From Moritella sp. JT01 (GTDB lineage: Bacteria; Pseudomonadota; Gammaproteobacteria; Enterobacterales; Moritellaceae), in the NCBI RefSeq assembly GCF_001574435.1, contig NZ_LOCN01000023.1, positions 23,276-87,275 on the forward strand: DNA of 64,000 bases, read 5' to 3'. Below are positions 43,559 to 51,992 of this stretch, one piece after another; the stretch's first letter is position 1; each line of letters opens with the position of its first letter. Made by a program: the position numbers and the translations under genes. Below the pieces are notes generated by a model. The model was not told the DNA's origin. It worked only from the letters and a program-made list of their open reading frames with translations, and did not search any database.

Positions 43559-43919
43559 GACGCCACCTCGCTTCGCGCCCGTACCAATCCGCTTTATATT
43601 CTAATTGTCTTACTATTTCACCGAAATTAGCATCGTGGATATGTTTAGATAGCTTACGGTTCTTAACCATATTTTTGACCTTCAACGACTCGATGCCTAT
43701 CACTTGGTTTTCGTTTATAAGTGTCGTCGTCATTTTATGGGTAAAGTCTTTACGGCAATTGGCGAGTTTCTTCGCGTATTTATTGGTTAATCGTGGGTTA
43801 TTGAACTTTGTTCCATCCGAACAAATCGCTAAGTCTTTAATACCGACATCAACACCTACGGTCTTATTCACGACTGGTAGCTGCTTAACATCTTCTTTTA
43901 CAAGCATTGATACACAGCA
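43559..43919 (-). mobile_element. tnpB: Fossil of an IS200/IS605-type tnpB (RNA-guided nuclease family)
   Basis: The frame 43554-43907 encodes VGVDVGIKDLAICSDGTKF (RuvC-I region with catalytic Asp), then ANCRKDFTHKMTTTLINENQVIGIESLKVKNM (RuvC-II Glu) and [12 protein letters not shown], all typical of TnpB. About 30-40 residues between NKYAKKL and ANCRKDF are missing in frame. The N-terminal region, the zinc ribbon and RuvC-III are lost. After WYGR the frame runs into GGCGCGAAGCGAGGTGG, probably the element's right-end hairpin, and then into ureG. No tnpA was seen. Inactive. Confidence 0.82.
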
Positions 43920-44198
43920 CTAAGTGCTAAACTTAGACTCTATGTGCAAATATGTCAATATTAATAACAACGCATACAGTAAAACAACAAATCAATTAAA
44001 AACAAAGAGTTAAAGTCGACTTTAAAGTTATAAAATAAAGTTTATATAATAAATATGAATATTGTTGGTGCAGATACGTATCTACATGCACCACTAAAGG
44101 GATAATCAAATGTAGATAAGAGGGAGGTCAGGGTAAACATTGCGACAAAGCCAGATTTTCAGGATCTGCCGCAAACCAAAATGGAGAGAGTTTCTCAA
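43920..44198. other. Non-coding gap between tnpB fossil and phospholipase D gene
   Basis: 279 bp with no gene. It includes a short palindrome, AGCACTAAGTGCT, at its left edge (43916-43928), possibly an element end. TTTATATAATAAA is at 44041-44053. A composite dyad at 44066-44093 has TGGTGCA and TGCACCA arms around the perfect palindrome GATACGTATC; without a T run, it may be the 3' hairpin of the phospholipase operon. Confidence 0.4.
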
Positions 44199-46040
44199 TT
44201 AACCGGTGTGAGCATGCGGACTAGAATATTTCCATAACGGTGTCCAATACGATTTAAGTAACTCGCCAACCGCTTCACCTTCAATAAGATAATTAACTTC
44301 GGAAAGGTTTCCTGGATACATATTGTCAGATCCAACAATACATACTTCGTCATCAACAATCATAATCTTGGCATGATTCCCTGGCGCAGACTCCACACTA
44401 CCGTAAAAATAACCACTGGCACTAATAGTCGTCCAGAATGGGTGCCCAATGACCCCTTTTTCAGGAGGCTCTTCCGATAACGATTCCGTTTTTAAAGTCG
44501 CAGTTCGCCCTTCCGGCGGCAATTCAGGCCACTTATATGTTTTCCCTTCGACTAGCTTATCGACAGGTACTTTGTCCGTATAAAAGAATGGCGCAACAAA
44601 TAATCGAGATAATGTATCTGCACGTTTTCCATCACTATCATCAAGCAAGGTGTCAGTATCAACATCGTGAGTGATGTAATATTTAATTAATTCAAATGTG
44701 CGAACGGCACCAGAGCCAAATGAATATTGATCACCTCCCGCACCTGCACCCGCATCTAAGGGAGACACAACGATCTGAACATGCAAGTTTTCATTCTTTA
44801 ATAAAGCTTCAATGAGCCAATGACAAACAACGTGATCTTTCCAATTTTTCTTCCAAGCGCTAATGACGTCCTGCTGTGACATACGAATACTGTTTTTAGC
44901 ATTTAAAATAAGGCTTTTCTTCATAATTTCAGAACCTATTTTAAAATCAGTGTCTCGGTTAGGACCCGTCCAGTATTTACCTACCGTTAAAATTCGACTG
45001 GCCTTTTTATATTGATCTAACTGAGCATAAGCATTGTAGACGCTGCGTTCTTCGAATACATCGGCCTTTAGATCTGCTATTGAACGTAAATCAAAATCTT
45101 TAATATTACTTGTTGGAGGCTGTGGTGCTAAGTCTGGTCTTACCGGATCTGAACCTGGTTGAACACCCGTCTCATGGACCGTTAAAACATTATTTTGTTT
45201 TTCTTTTATATAATCCAATACATAGCTTAGTGCTAACGGATCACTTGGGTAGTCAGGTTCAGCATCTCTGTTATTCCAATTAAGTGTATCAACATCTAAT
45301 GATTCTTTGGTTAACAGAAAAGTATCTGCTTTCCACATCTCATTTAAAAATAACTGAGATCCATAGCTTGCATCACCATGAACCACCACTGATACATCAT
45401 GAACTGGCGGATAACTTCTGAATAAATCCATATTTAAATTATGACCACCAACCAAAGACTCAACACCATCACTGACGATAATTTTGGTATGATTCCAGGT
45501 CATTTTTGTATCTGAGTCAGATATTAATGCAGCAGGTAAAAACTTCTTTTGCGCCGACATCCAAGAACCTGATACACGCTCAAAGAAGCGACCCACCACA
45601 AATTCTGGCATGACTTCCCAATGTTGAGAACGACTGCGTATAAGACGAACCAATGCAGATTTAAAATCAGTTAAATTCTCAGGTTCATTGATCGGGTATA
45701 AGGGGGTTTGTCCAAATAAAAATCTAAATTGCGTCGGTTCACTTCTACCCATCTGCTTTGTTAATGATGTATCGATTGCACCTAAGATAGCTTTAGCCCA
45801 ATCAGGATCAGGACTATTGAGAGACGATACATCACATCGGTAACGTGTTTTTTGAACAATTTCAACGATTGCTCGTTCAAACTCACCTTGACGTGCAATC
45901 GCTCTCGGCATTATCTCTGGTCCAAAAGACATCCCCCAAATATTTGGGGTATCCAGTAACCTTACATAATTGTTTTCGCTATCATGATAAAAAAGCTTAT
46001 TTTCGGACAACTCACTTTTAATATCGTCTATTTTACTCAT
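44199..46040 (-). CDS. Phospholipase D-family protein with two HKD motifs
   Basis: Both catalytic HKD motifs are intact: WNHTKIIVSDGVESLVGGHN (His near residue 184) and GNHAKIMIVDDEVCIVGSDN (His near residue 556). A bilobed PLD of 613 residues. No signal peptide or membrane helix is visible, so export would need a dedicated system or a partner. The layout resembles the Tle5 type of bacterial lipase effector, but no T6SS gene, adaptor or immunity gene is next to it. It follows the Tat hydrolase by about 80-90 bp and is probably cotranscribed. ATG 46052 is an alternative start; 46040 has the better ribosome site. Confidence 0.82.
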   Translation of the reverse strand: MSKIDDIKSELSENKLFYHDSENNYVRLLDTPNIWGMSFGPEIMPRAIARQGEFERAIVEIVQKTRYRCDVSSLNSPDPDWAKAILGAIDTSLTKQMGRSEPTQFRFLFGQTPLYPINEPENLTDFKSALVRLIRSRSQHWEVMPEFVVGRFFERVSGSWMSAQKKFLPAALISDSDTKMTWNHTKIIVSDGVESLVGGHNLNMDLFRSYPPVHDVSVVVHGDASYGSQLFLNEMWKADTFLLTKESLDVDTLNWNNRDAEPDYPSDPLALSYVLDYIKEKQNNVLTVHETGVQPGSDPVRPDLAPQPPTSNIKDFDLRSIADLKADVFEERSVYNAYAQLDQYKKASRILTVGKYWTGPNRDTDFKIGSEIMKKSLILNAKNSIRMSQQDVISAWKKNWKDHVVCHWLIEALLKNENLHVQIVVSPLDAGAGAGGDQYSFGSGAVRTFELIKYYITHDVDTDTLLDDSDGKRADTLSRLFVAPFFYTDKVPVDKLVEGKTYKWPELPPEGRTATLKTESLSEEPPEKGVIGHPFWTTISASGYFYGSVESAPGNHAKIMIVDDEVCIVGSDNMYPGNLSEVNYLIEGEAVGELLKSYWTPLWKYSSPHAHTG

Positions 46041-46130
46041 ATTTATTCTCATCTATTGGCGTTATTTTAAAAACTAAGGAATGGGGAAACCTAACCAAAA
46101 TACAAACATTTGAATTAAGTTGAAATGTAC

Positions 46131-47468
46131 TTATAAGAACTTCCAATCAACCCAACCTTTGTTTTTTCGTTCCGTAGTAACAGGGTATGAAAGCTTATAA
46201 GGTGGATCGCCAACCACATCATCCATGTAATAAGTATCATTTGGATTTCGTCCCCAAATAGATGAAACACGTCGAACATAAGGTCTATTCGGAAAAGTTG
46301 TGCTGTTTCGAGTTGCCCCCCCTCCCATTACGTCAAACTCACGATGGAACCGATGAATTTCCTGTCGTAACTCTAATACACCTTTTTCAACGGCGCAGGG
46401 AGTAGAAAACCTCGAGCCCCATTCAGTCAAATAACCTCTGGCTATTTTGTATATCAATTCGGGCACAGGCGCGACAGTCGAACTCGTATTTGTTGGATCA
46501 TAGTTACCATCGGCAGTCGTATTCCCCGCAATTGTGCTATGTCTTCCTCGACAAGTATAAAGTTCATAACCTTTAGGCTGAGGGCGATTTTCGTCAGGTA
46601 ATAGTGGGTCTGCCTGCTGTACTTCGTTTGCCATTACCCCCCATGCTGGATACCTTGTAATCCAATCCCACCACGATTGATCATGAATCTTTATATCATT
46701 ACTCTCGCCTCTCATTCGTCCATTTGGTCGAGGTACTAATGCCTGAAAAGCATGGTCTTGAACATTCAAATTGTATGACTGATCCCACGAGTAAATGCCA
46801 ACATAATTAACAACATTCGGAGGCAGTTGCGTAAGAATACTCCACCAAGTCCCAGGCCCCGGAACAGGGTCAATCGCGAGGATATTGACTGGTGTATTTC
46901 TTGTCTTTTCATCGCCGTAAGCGTAGAGAAACCACGCTGCCATAATACATTCACAAGCACCTCGGCTGTGACCAATAAAATTAAATGTTTCTGCTTTACT
47001 CGCCGCTGCAACATTCGCTCCGTGTAATGCTAAAGCTGGCATTGTCCAACCAACTATCGATTCTTTATATTTGGTGTACTGATTACCGCTTATATAGTTA
47101 CGAATATCATGGAGTAAATCGTCGGGAGCCTTAAGAGGCCCGTTTATTAATAATGGCTCACTTGTATCTCTTGTATGAGCCCAATCATTCTCACCAGCCC
47201 CTCTTACCGTCTTTCCTACACCGCCTAGTTCATTAATAATTCTCACTGGAATATATCCAGTTGAAGGTAAATATATATCTTTATCGCTCCCCTCTCGAGA
47301 CACCTCACCTTCGTCTCGAGTACAAGCAGTACCAGAGAATGAGACCGTCATGACGCTAGCTTGCTCAGATAATGAAAATCGAGGTAAAGCAGAAAGAGGC
47401 GAGCTTATAAATAACCCCGTACCGCCCAATAGCCCTGACTTAATAAAATCACGTCTTTTAAAATTCAT
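46131..47468 (-). CDS. Tat-exported alpha/beta hydrolase with GHSRG nucleophile motif
   Basis: A twin-arginine signal is evident: FKRRDFIKSG at residues 3-12, a hydrophobic stretch to about 27, then SALPRF. The mature part begins VSFSGTACTRDEGE. The nucleophile elbow is FIGHSRGACECIM (Ser168), the form seen in Tle1/DUF2235-type lipases, and AIDPVPGPGTW near residue 199 may supply the acid. A catalytic His may be in GRHST. It probably folds in the cytosol, perhaps with metal, and is then exported to the periplasm. Substrate unknown; the adjacent phospholipase D suggests lipid. The start overlaps a leader ORF by ATGA. Confidence 0.78.
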   Translation of the reverse strand: MNFKRRDFIKSGLLGGTGLFISSPLSALPRFSLSEQASVMTVSFSGTACTRDEGEVSREGSDKDIYLPSTGYIPVRIINELGGVGKTVRGAGENDWAHTRDTSEPLLINGPLKAPDDLLHDIRNYISGNQYTKYKESIVGWTMPALALHGANVAAASKAETFNFIGHSRGACECIMAAWFLYAYGDEKTRNTPVNILAIDPVPGPGTWWSILTQLPPNVVNYVGIYSWDQSYNLNVQDHAFQALVPRPNGRMRGESNDIKIHDQSWWDWITRYPAWGVMANEVQQADPLLPDENRPQPKGYELYTCRGRHSTIAGNTTADGNYDPTNTSSTVAPVPELIYKIARGYLTEWGSRFSTPCAVEKGVLELRQEIHRFHREFDVMGGGATRNSTTFPNRPYVRRVSSIWGRNPNDTYYMDDVVGDPPYKLSYPVTTERKNKGWVDWKFL

Positions 47469-47554
47469 AGCGGTTTACCTGAAGGTGAGAGCACTTGTGA
47501 TATGGCGAAAGTGACAATTTCACCACGTAGTAGAGAAAACACTACTTTTTTCAT
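47465..47554 (-). CDS. 29-codon leader ORF coupled to the Tat hydrolase
   Basis: ATG at 47554 follows TAAGGAAATAAA, a strong ribosome site. The ORF encodes MKKVVFSLLRGEIVTFAISQ and nine more residues, and its TGA overlaps the hydrolase ATG as ATGA. The first residues and the whole 5' leader match those of the S33 hydrolase gene at 53420 (MNKVKFIFS). It is either a coupling leader peptide or the decayed start of a lost signal-peptide gene. Confidence 0.55.
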   Translation of the reverse strand: MKKVVFSLLRGEIVTFAISQVLSPSGKPL

Positions 47555-47880
47555 TTTATTTCCTTACTTTTTAACAACATGGAAAATATAACAGACAACT
47601 TATATCATGTTAATAAAAATAGTAACGTAAGGGAATGTAACGTACATTAAGATGTATGCCATTAATTTAATTGAAAATAATTAAAAACAAATTATTGAAT
47701 AAGCATTTCCCATTACTGACAAAAAAGACATTAAGTACAATTGTAGTCAAATTTACACATAAATCTGTAATTACGATATAAACCAGCCTTTAACCACCTA
47801 CAAATGGCTAGCTATCTGGTTGTTTATTATATAAATAAAAATGTAAGCCACATTCTTGAATGTTAAAATTTTAACCGCAG
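47555..47880 (-). promoter_or_regulatory. Upstream module of the Tat hydrolase operon (copy A)
   Basis: The minus strand carries CTTACATTTTTATTTATATAATAAAC with a TATAAT core inside 47823-47835. It then runs about 280 bp to the leader ATG with AAGGAAATAAA. The promoter core, the flanking GTAAG...ATTCTTGAA segment and the start-proximal 100 bp closely match 53421-53745 at the same spacing. Confidence 0.6.
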
Positions 47881-47997
47881 ATTTAAATTCCCAGAAGTTA
47901 TAAAGTAATCATATTAAAAGAATGTAGTGAATAAAATATAAGCCAATATAATTATTGCCTCTGGCTCTTTAACCTAAATGAAAATACAATGTGCGTT

Positions 47998-48099
47998 CAC
48001 TCATCGGGGTGCTACCAGACTTTTCATTGAAAAAGTCATTGTGGCTGAGATAACACCCGTAATAACTTGAACCAGATAATGCTGGCATAGGAATGAGAT
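47998..48099 (+). promoter_or_regulatory. TPP riboswitch (THI box)
   Basis: The conserved thiamine-pyrophosphate aptamer blocks are present in order: CGGGGTGC (48005-48012), GGCTGAGATAACACCC (48043-48058), TTGAACCAGATAATGCTGGCATAGGAATGAG. CTCAT (48000-48004) pairs with ATGAG (48093-48097) to close P1. It lies 50 bp before thiB and should lower thiBPQ expression when TPP is plentiful. No clear intrinsic terminator follows, so control of translation is more likely. Confidence 0.92.
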
Positions 48100-48147
48100 T
48101 CGACCAATTGAGTCATAAGTTCTATGCTTCACATTCTAGGAGAACAC

Positions 48148-49161
48148 GTGAAGCACACGATCAAAAAACTAGCACTTTGCACAGCCCTACTATTACCTTC
48201 GCTATCATTACAAGTCGCTAACGCGGCTGACAAGCCAGTATTAAATGTTTATACCTACGATTCATTTGCATCCGATTGGGGCCCGGGTCCAAAAGTAAAA
48301 GCCGCATTTGAAGCGGAATGTAATTGCGAACTGAATTTTGTAGCATTAGAAGACGGGGTTAGCATTCTTAATCGTGTTAAACTGGAAGGTAAATACACCA
48401 AAGCAGATATATTATTAGGCTTGGACAACAACCTGATGGCTGAAGCAGAAAAAACCAAACTGCTTGCACCGCACCAACAAGATACCAGCACATTATCACT
48501 GCCAAACGAATGGACGAATAAGTACTTTATTCCATTCGATTATAGTTACTTTGCATTTATCTACGACAGTGAAAAACTGGCCAACCCACCAACGAGTTTG
48601 GCTGAGTTAGTTAAACGTAAAGATCTGAGTATTATCTATCAAGATCCACGCACCAGCACACCGGGTCTTGGCTTTATGTTATGGGTAAAAGCCGTTTACG
48701 GTGATAAAGCACCACAAGCATGGCAACAAATTGCAGCTAAAACCGTCACCATTACTAAAGGCTGGAGCCAAGCTTATGGCATGTTCTTAAAAGGCGAAGC
48801 GGACATGGTATTAAGCTATACCACATCACCGGCATACCACATGGTGGCAGAGAAAGAATTCAAATATAAAGCAGCCGAATTCAGTGAAGGTCATTACCAA
48901 CAAACAGAAGTGGTTGCGCGTCTAAAAGATGCTGCAAATCCTGAGTTAGCCGATCAATTCATGGCATTTGTACTCACTCCCGCGTTCCAAGATGTGATTG
49001 CAACAGGTAACTGGATGCTACCAGCGAAACAAGCGGCGGCACTACCAAGTGAGTTCGACCAATTAATTACGCCGGAAAAAACCTTAGAGTTCACACCAGA
49101 AGAAGTGGCTCAATCCCGTAAATCTTGGGTGAAGGAATGGCGTAACGCTGTTACCCAATAA
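48148..49161 (+). CDS. thiB: Thiamine/TPP-binding periplasmic protein
   Basis: Solute-binding subunit of the thiamine importer. Signal peptide residues 1-27 end ANAADK. LNVYTYDSFASDWGPGPKVKAAFE and ITKGWSQAYGMFLKGEADMVLSYTTSPAYH are typical of ThiB. The start is GTG at 48148 behind AGGAG; an ATG at 48124 is upstream of that ribosome site and is rejected. Expressed from the TPP riboswitch transcript. Confidence 0.94.
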   Translation: MKHTIKKLALCTALLLPSLSLQVANAADKPVLNVYTYDSFASDWGPGPKVKAAFEAECNCELNFVALEDGVSILNRVKLEGKYTKADILLGLDNNLMAEAEKTKLLAPHQQDTSTLSLPNEWTNKYFIPFDYSYFAFIYDSEKLANPPTSLAELVKRKDLSIIYQDPRTSTPGLGFMLWVKAVYGDKAPQAWQQIAAKTVTITKGWSQAYGMFLKGEADMVLSYTTSPAYHMVAEKEFKYKAAEFSEGHYQQTEVVARLKDAANPELADQFMAFVLTPAFQDVIATGNWMLPAKQAAALPSEFDQLITPEKTLEFTPEEVAQSRKSWVKEWRNAVTQ

Positions 49162-49185
49162 TTAGTCAGTAACTAATCAAAAATT

Positions 49186-50790
49186 ATGGTCGCGAATTCG
49201 CATAAATACTGGTGGTGTAGCGCAGTGCTCGCCATCAGCATCATTTTACTTCTGGTGGGTGGTAGCTTTACTGCCCTACTTAATTTTTCACAAGCGGAAT
49301 TAGACTTTCGCAGCGTCCTTACAGACTCGTATACCCAACATGTTATTAGTTTTAGTTTATACCAAGCTGCCTTATCAACCGGCTTGAGTATTGGTTTAGC
49401 GATCCCGTTAGCACGCGCGTTCTCGCGCCGAGAGTTCGTGGGTAAACAAATGATTATCAAACTGTTTAACTTATCACTCGTACTGCCCATTATCATTGCC
49501 ATCTTTGGTATTATTGCTGTGCACGGTAAAAGTGGTTGGGTTAATCAACTATTAGGGTTTTTTAACATAGAAACAGGCCATTATATTTATGGCTTAACCG
49601 GTATTCTTCTTGCCCATTTATTTTTTAATGTTCCGTTAGCTACACGTATTTTATTACAAACATTAGATTCAATCCCCAGTGAATCTTGGCGTTTAGCCAG
49701 TCAACTTAACTTACAGTCTCGGCACATTTTTATCACCTTGGAATGGCCGAAGATAAAACAACAATTACCCTCGTTAATCAGTCTTATTTTCATGCTATGC
49801 TTTACGAGTTTCGCTATTGTGATGTCACTCGGTGGTGGTCCTAACTATGCCACGTTAGAAGTGGCTATCTACCAAGCGTTAAAATTTGAGTTTGATATCG
49901 AGCAAGCTGTAGCCTTGGCTATCATTCAAGTCGCGATCACCGTATCGTTAATGATCTTTAGCGCGGTATTTTTAAAGTCACAACCTATGTCTGCGCCATC
50001 AGGTAATTATTTTCGTCGCCCCGATTGCCACACGCTAAGCAGTAAAATCTGTGATGCGATAAGCTTTATCTTAGCCAGCTGTCTGTTAGCGCCTCCAATG
50101 TTGGCTATTTTTAGCAGTGGTATCAACAGCAGCACTCTCACCGTTCTTAGCGACCCGATGTTGTGGCAAGCCACAGGTATCTCACTACAAATAGCCCTGA
50201 GCTCGGGCTTATTGAGTTTGTTACTTGCCTGCTCGATTTTATTCTCGACACGCATATTGAAAGTGCGCTTTAAGCTAATGGCATTCGCGTATGGCATCGA
50301 AAATATTGGCGCTATTATTTTAGTGGTTCCGGCACTGGTACTCGGTACTGGGTTGTTTTTATTATTGCGCCCCTATGTTGATGTATTTAGTATTGCCGCG
50401 TGGTTAGTTATTTTAATCAATGCCCTCATGTCATTACCTTATTTACTTCGGGTATTAAGCCAACCGATCCAAGATAGCTTTGCTGCTTATGACAAACTGG
50501 CGGTTAGCTTAGGCTTATCACGCCTACAACGTTTGCGTATTATCGAATGGCCATTATTACGTAAACCAGTCGCGATGGGGTTAGGACTGGCGTGTGTATT
50601 ATCTCTGGGTGATTTAAGTGTGATTGCATTATTTGGCAGCCAAGATATGCAAACCTTACCTTTGGTGCTCTATCGTCAACTAGATAGCTACCAACTTGAT
50701 GCCGCCGCTGTTACCGCGATTTTCTTATTAACCCTTTGCGGTGTTATTTTCTATCTGTTCGAACGTATTATTGGAGGCAAAAATGCCTAA
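49186..50790 (+). CDS. thiP: Thiamine ABC transporter permease
   Basis: Fused double permease of about 534 residues with some twelve membrane helices and two EAA loops: ESWRLASQLNLQSRHIFITLEWPKI near residue 165 and DKLAVSLGLSRLQRLRIIEWPLL near residue 435. Imports thiamine and TPP with ThiB and ThiQ. Starts 24 bases after thiB and overlaps thiQ by eight bases. Confidence 0.94.
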   Translation: MVANSHKYWWCSAVLAISIILLLVGGSFTALLNFSQAELDFRSVLTDSYTQHVISFSLYQAALSTGLSIGLAIPLARAFSRREFVGKQMIIKLFNLSLVLPIIIAIFGIIAVHGKSGWVNQLLGFFNIETGHYIYGLTGILLAHLFFNVPLATRILLQTLDSIPSESWRLASQLNLQSRHIFITLEWPKIKQQLPSLISLIFMLCFTSFAIVMSLGGGPNYATLEVAIYQALKFEFDIEQAVALAIIQVAITVSLMIFSAVFLKSQPMSAPSGNYFRRPDCHTLSSKICDAISFILASCLLAPPMLAIFSSGINSSTLTVLSDPMLWQATGISLQIALSSGLLSLLLACSILFSTRILKVRFKLMAFAYGIENIGAIILVVPALVLGTGLFLLLRPYVDVFSIAAWLVILINALMSLPYLLRVLSQPIQDSFAAYDKLAVSLGLSRLQRLRIIEWPLLRKPVAMGLGLACVLSLGDLSVIALFGSQDMQTLPLVLYRQLDSYQLDAAAVTAIFLLTLCGVIFYLFERIIGGKNA

Positions 50791-51544
50791 TAGTCTTCTC
50801 TTAAACAATACTAACTCCCTAAGTAATACCAATGCATTATTACAGGTCGATAATATTATCTTTGCTTATGAACAAATGCAGATGCAGTTTGATTTAACGG
50901 TTAATCGAGGCGAAACCTTAGCAATACTCGGCGCAAGTGGTTCAGGAAAATCTACTCTACTGAACCTTATTGCCGGTTTTAATCAGCCTTTGTCTGGAGA
51001 TATCCGTTTTCAACAAAACTCGATATTAGCAAAAGCACCTGCCCAGCGACCGATAACCACGTTATTTCAAGAGCATAATTTGTTTAATCATTTAACCGTT
51101 AAGCAAAATATTGCCATTGGTTTAGCACCAAGCATGAAGTTAGATCTCGCGCAACAAGCCGCACTTGAAATGGCCGCACAGCAAGTAGAAATGACCGCGC
51201 TACTTAACCGCTTACCTGCAGACTTGAGTGGCGGCCAACGTCAACGTGTTGGCATCGCACGTTGCCTTGCCCGCAAACAGCCGTTATTACTGTTAGATGA
51301 GCCTTTCAGCGCGCTCGACCCTGCATTACGTCAAGAAATGTTACGTTTGATTACCAAGCTGAATAAAGAACATGGCATTACCGTTTTAATGGTCACCCAC
51401 AATCCAGATGATGCCCTACAGATCGCCGATAACATCGCTTTTATCGATAACGGGAAAGTAGCATTACATGCACCGGCGGCTATTTTAGCAGACCACAATG
51501 CACCCGATATGTTGAAACGTTATCTGGGGACGCTGAATAAGTAA
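50783..51544 (+). CDS. thiQ: Thiamine ABC transporter ATP-binding protein
   Basis: ABC ATPase with Walker A GASGSGKST, signature LSGGQRQRVGIARCLA and Walker B LLLLDEPFSALDP. 253 residues. It has an N-terminal Asn/Ser-rich extension of about 20 residues before the usual start. The start at 50783 follows GGAGGC; an open frame continues upstream to 50741 inside thiP. Last gene of thiBPQ. Confidence 0.95.
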   Translation: MPNSLLLNNTNSLSNTNALLQVDNIIFAYEQMQMQFDLTVNRGETLAILGASGSGKSTLLNLIAGFNQPLSGDIRFQQNSILAKAPAQRPITTLFQEHNLFNHLTVKQNIAIGLAPSMKLDLAQQAALEMAAQQVEMTALLNRLPADLSGGQRQRVGIARCLARKQPLLLLDEPFSALDPALRQEMLRLITKLNKEHGITVLMVTHNPDDALQIADNIAFIDNGKVALHAPAAILADHNAPDMLKRYLGTLNK

Positions 51545-51548
51545 TAAC

Positions 51549-51812
51549 CTACAAAAAACCGCGTGCTTTGAGCAATGCCGTTTTAAAGTCATCTTCATGA
51601 TCTTTGGCCAAGCCAGGGATCATGTCATTCTTTGCTGCATTGCGCATTTTAAGGTGATAAATAAGCGCATCATCACTCAGCTCAGCTAATTGCCCTTCAA
51701 ATTTCATCTCTTGTGCCAAAGTAGATAAAAACTGTAACAGATTCACATCCGGTGTTTTCTGCCATTCAGGCTGTAATAATTCAATAATCTCATTTAAGCG
51801 GTGATATATCAT
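51549..51812 (-). CDS. yihD: YihD-family protein (DUF1040)
   Basis: 87 residues aligned along their whole length with E. coli YihD (89): [45 protein letters not shown] and [11 protein letters not shown]. Small helical cytosolic protein of unclear role. Converges on thiQ with only four bases between the stops and no terminator visible, so the transcripts may overlap. Confidence 0.92.
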   Translation of the reverse strand: MIYHRLNEIIELLQPEWQKTPDVNLLQFLSTLAQEMKFEGQLAELSDDALIYHLKMRNAAKNDMIPGLAKDHEDDFKTALLKARGFL

Positions 51813-51915
51813 TCCATTAGATTATCCTTATAATAATAAAGGTTATTATACTTACAATGAGGTGTAAGTTAAGATAAATTAATTATAAATTATCGCTAAC
51901 AAATGGATACAGATC

Positions 51916-51949
51916 AGCCTCTTGAATTCTATAACATATTCAAGAGGCT
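51916..51949 (-). terminator. Hairpin after the S33 hydrolase gene
   Basis: A perfect 12-bp stem, AGCCTCTTGAAT (51916-51927) with ATTCAAGAGGCT (51938-51949), lies 45 bp past the stop. No T run is present on either strand. Confidence 0.5.
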
Positions 51950-51992
51950 AGCTTCAGGCTTTAATAACAGCACTTAAAAAAATAATGTATCT

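Noticed and set aside
43554..43907. Treating the TnpB-like frame as a functional mini-nuclease
   Set aside because: RuvC-III, the zinc ribbon and the N-terminal guide-binding region are missing, and the frame ends in unrelated DNA.
44199..47468. Calling the lipase pair a T6SS effector locus
   Set aside because: No VgrG, adaptor or immunity gene is nearby, and a Tat signal is atypical for T6SS cargo. Only family resemblance supports it.
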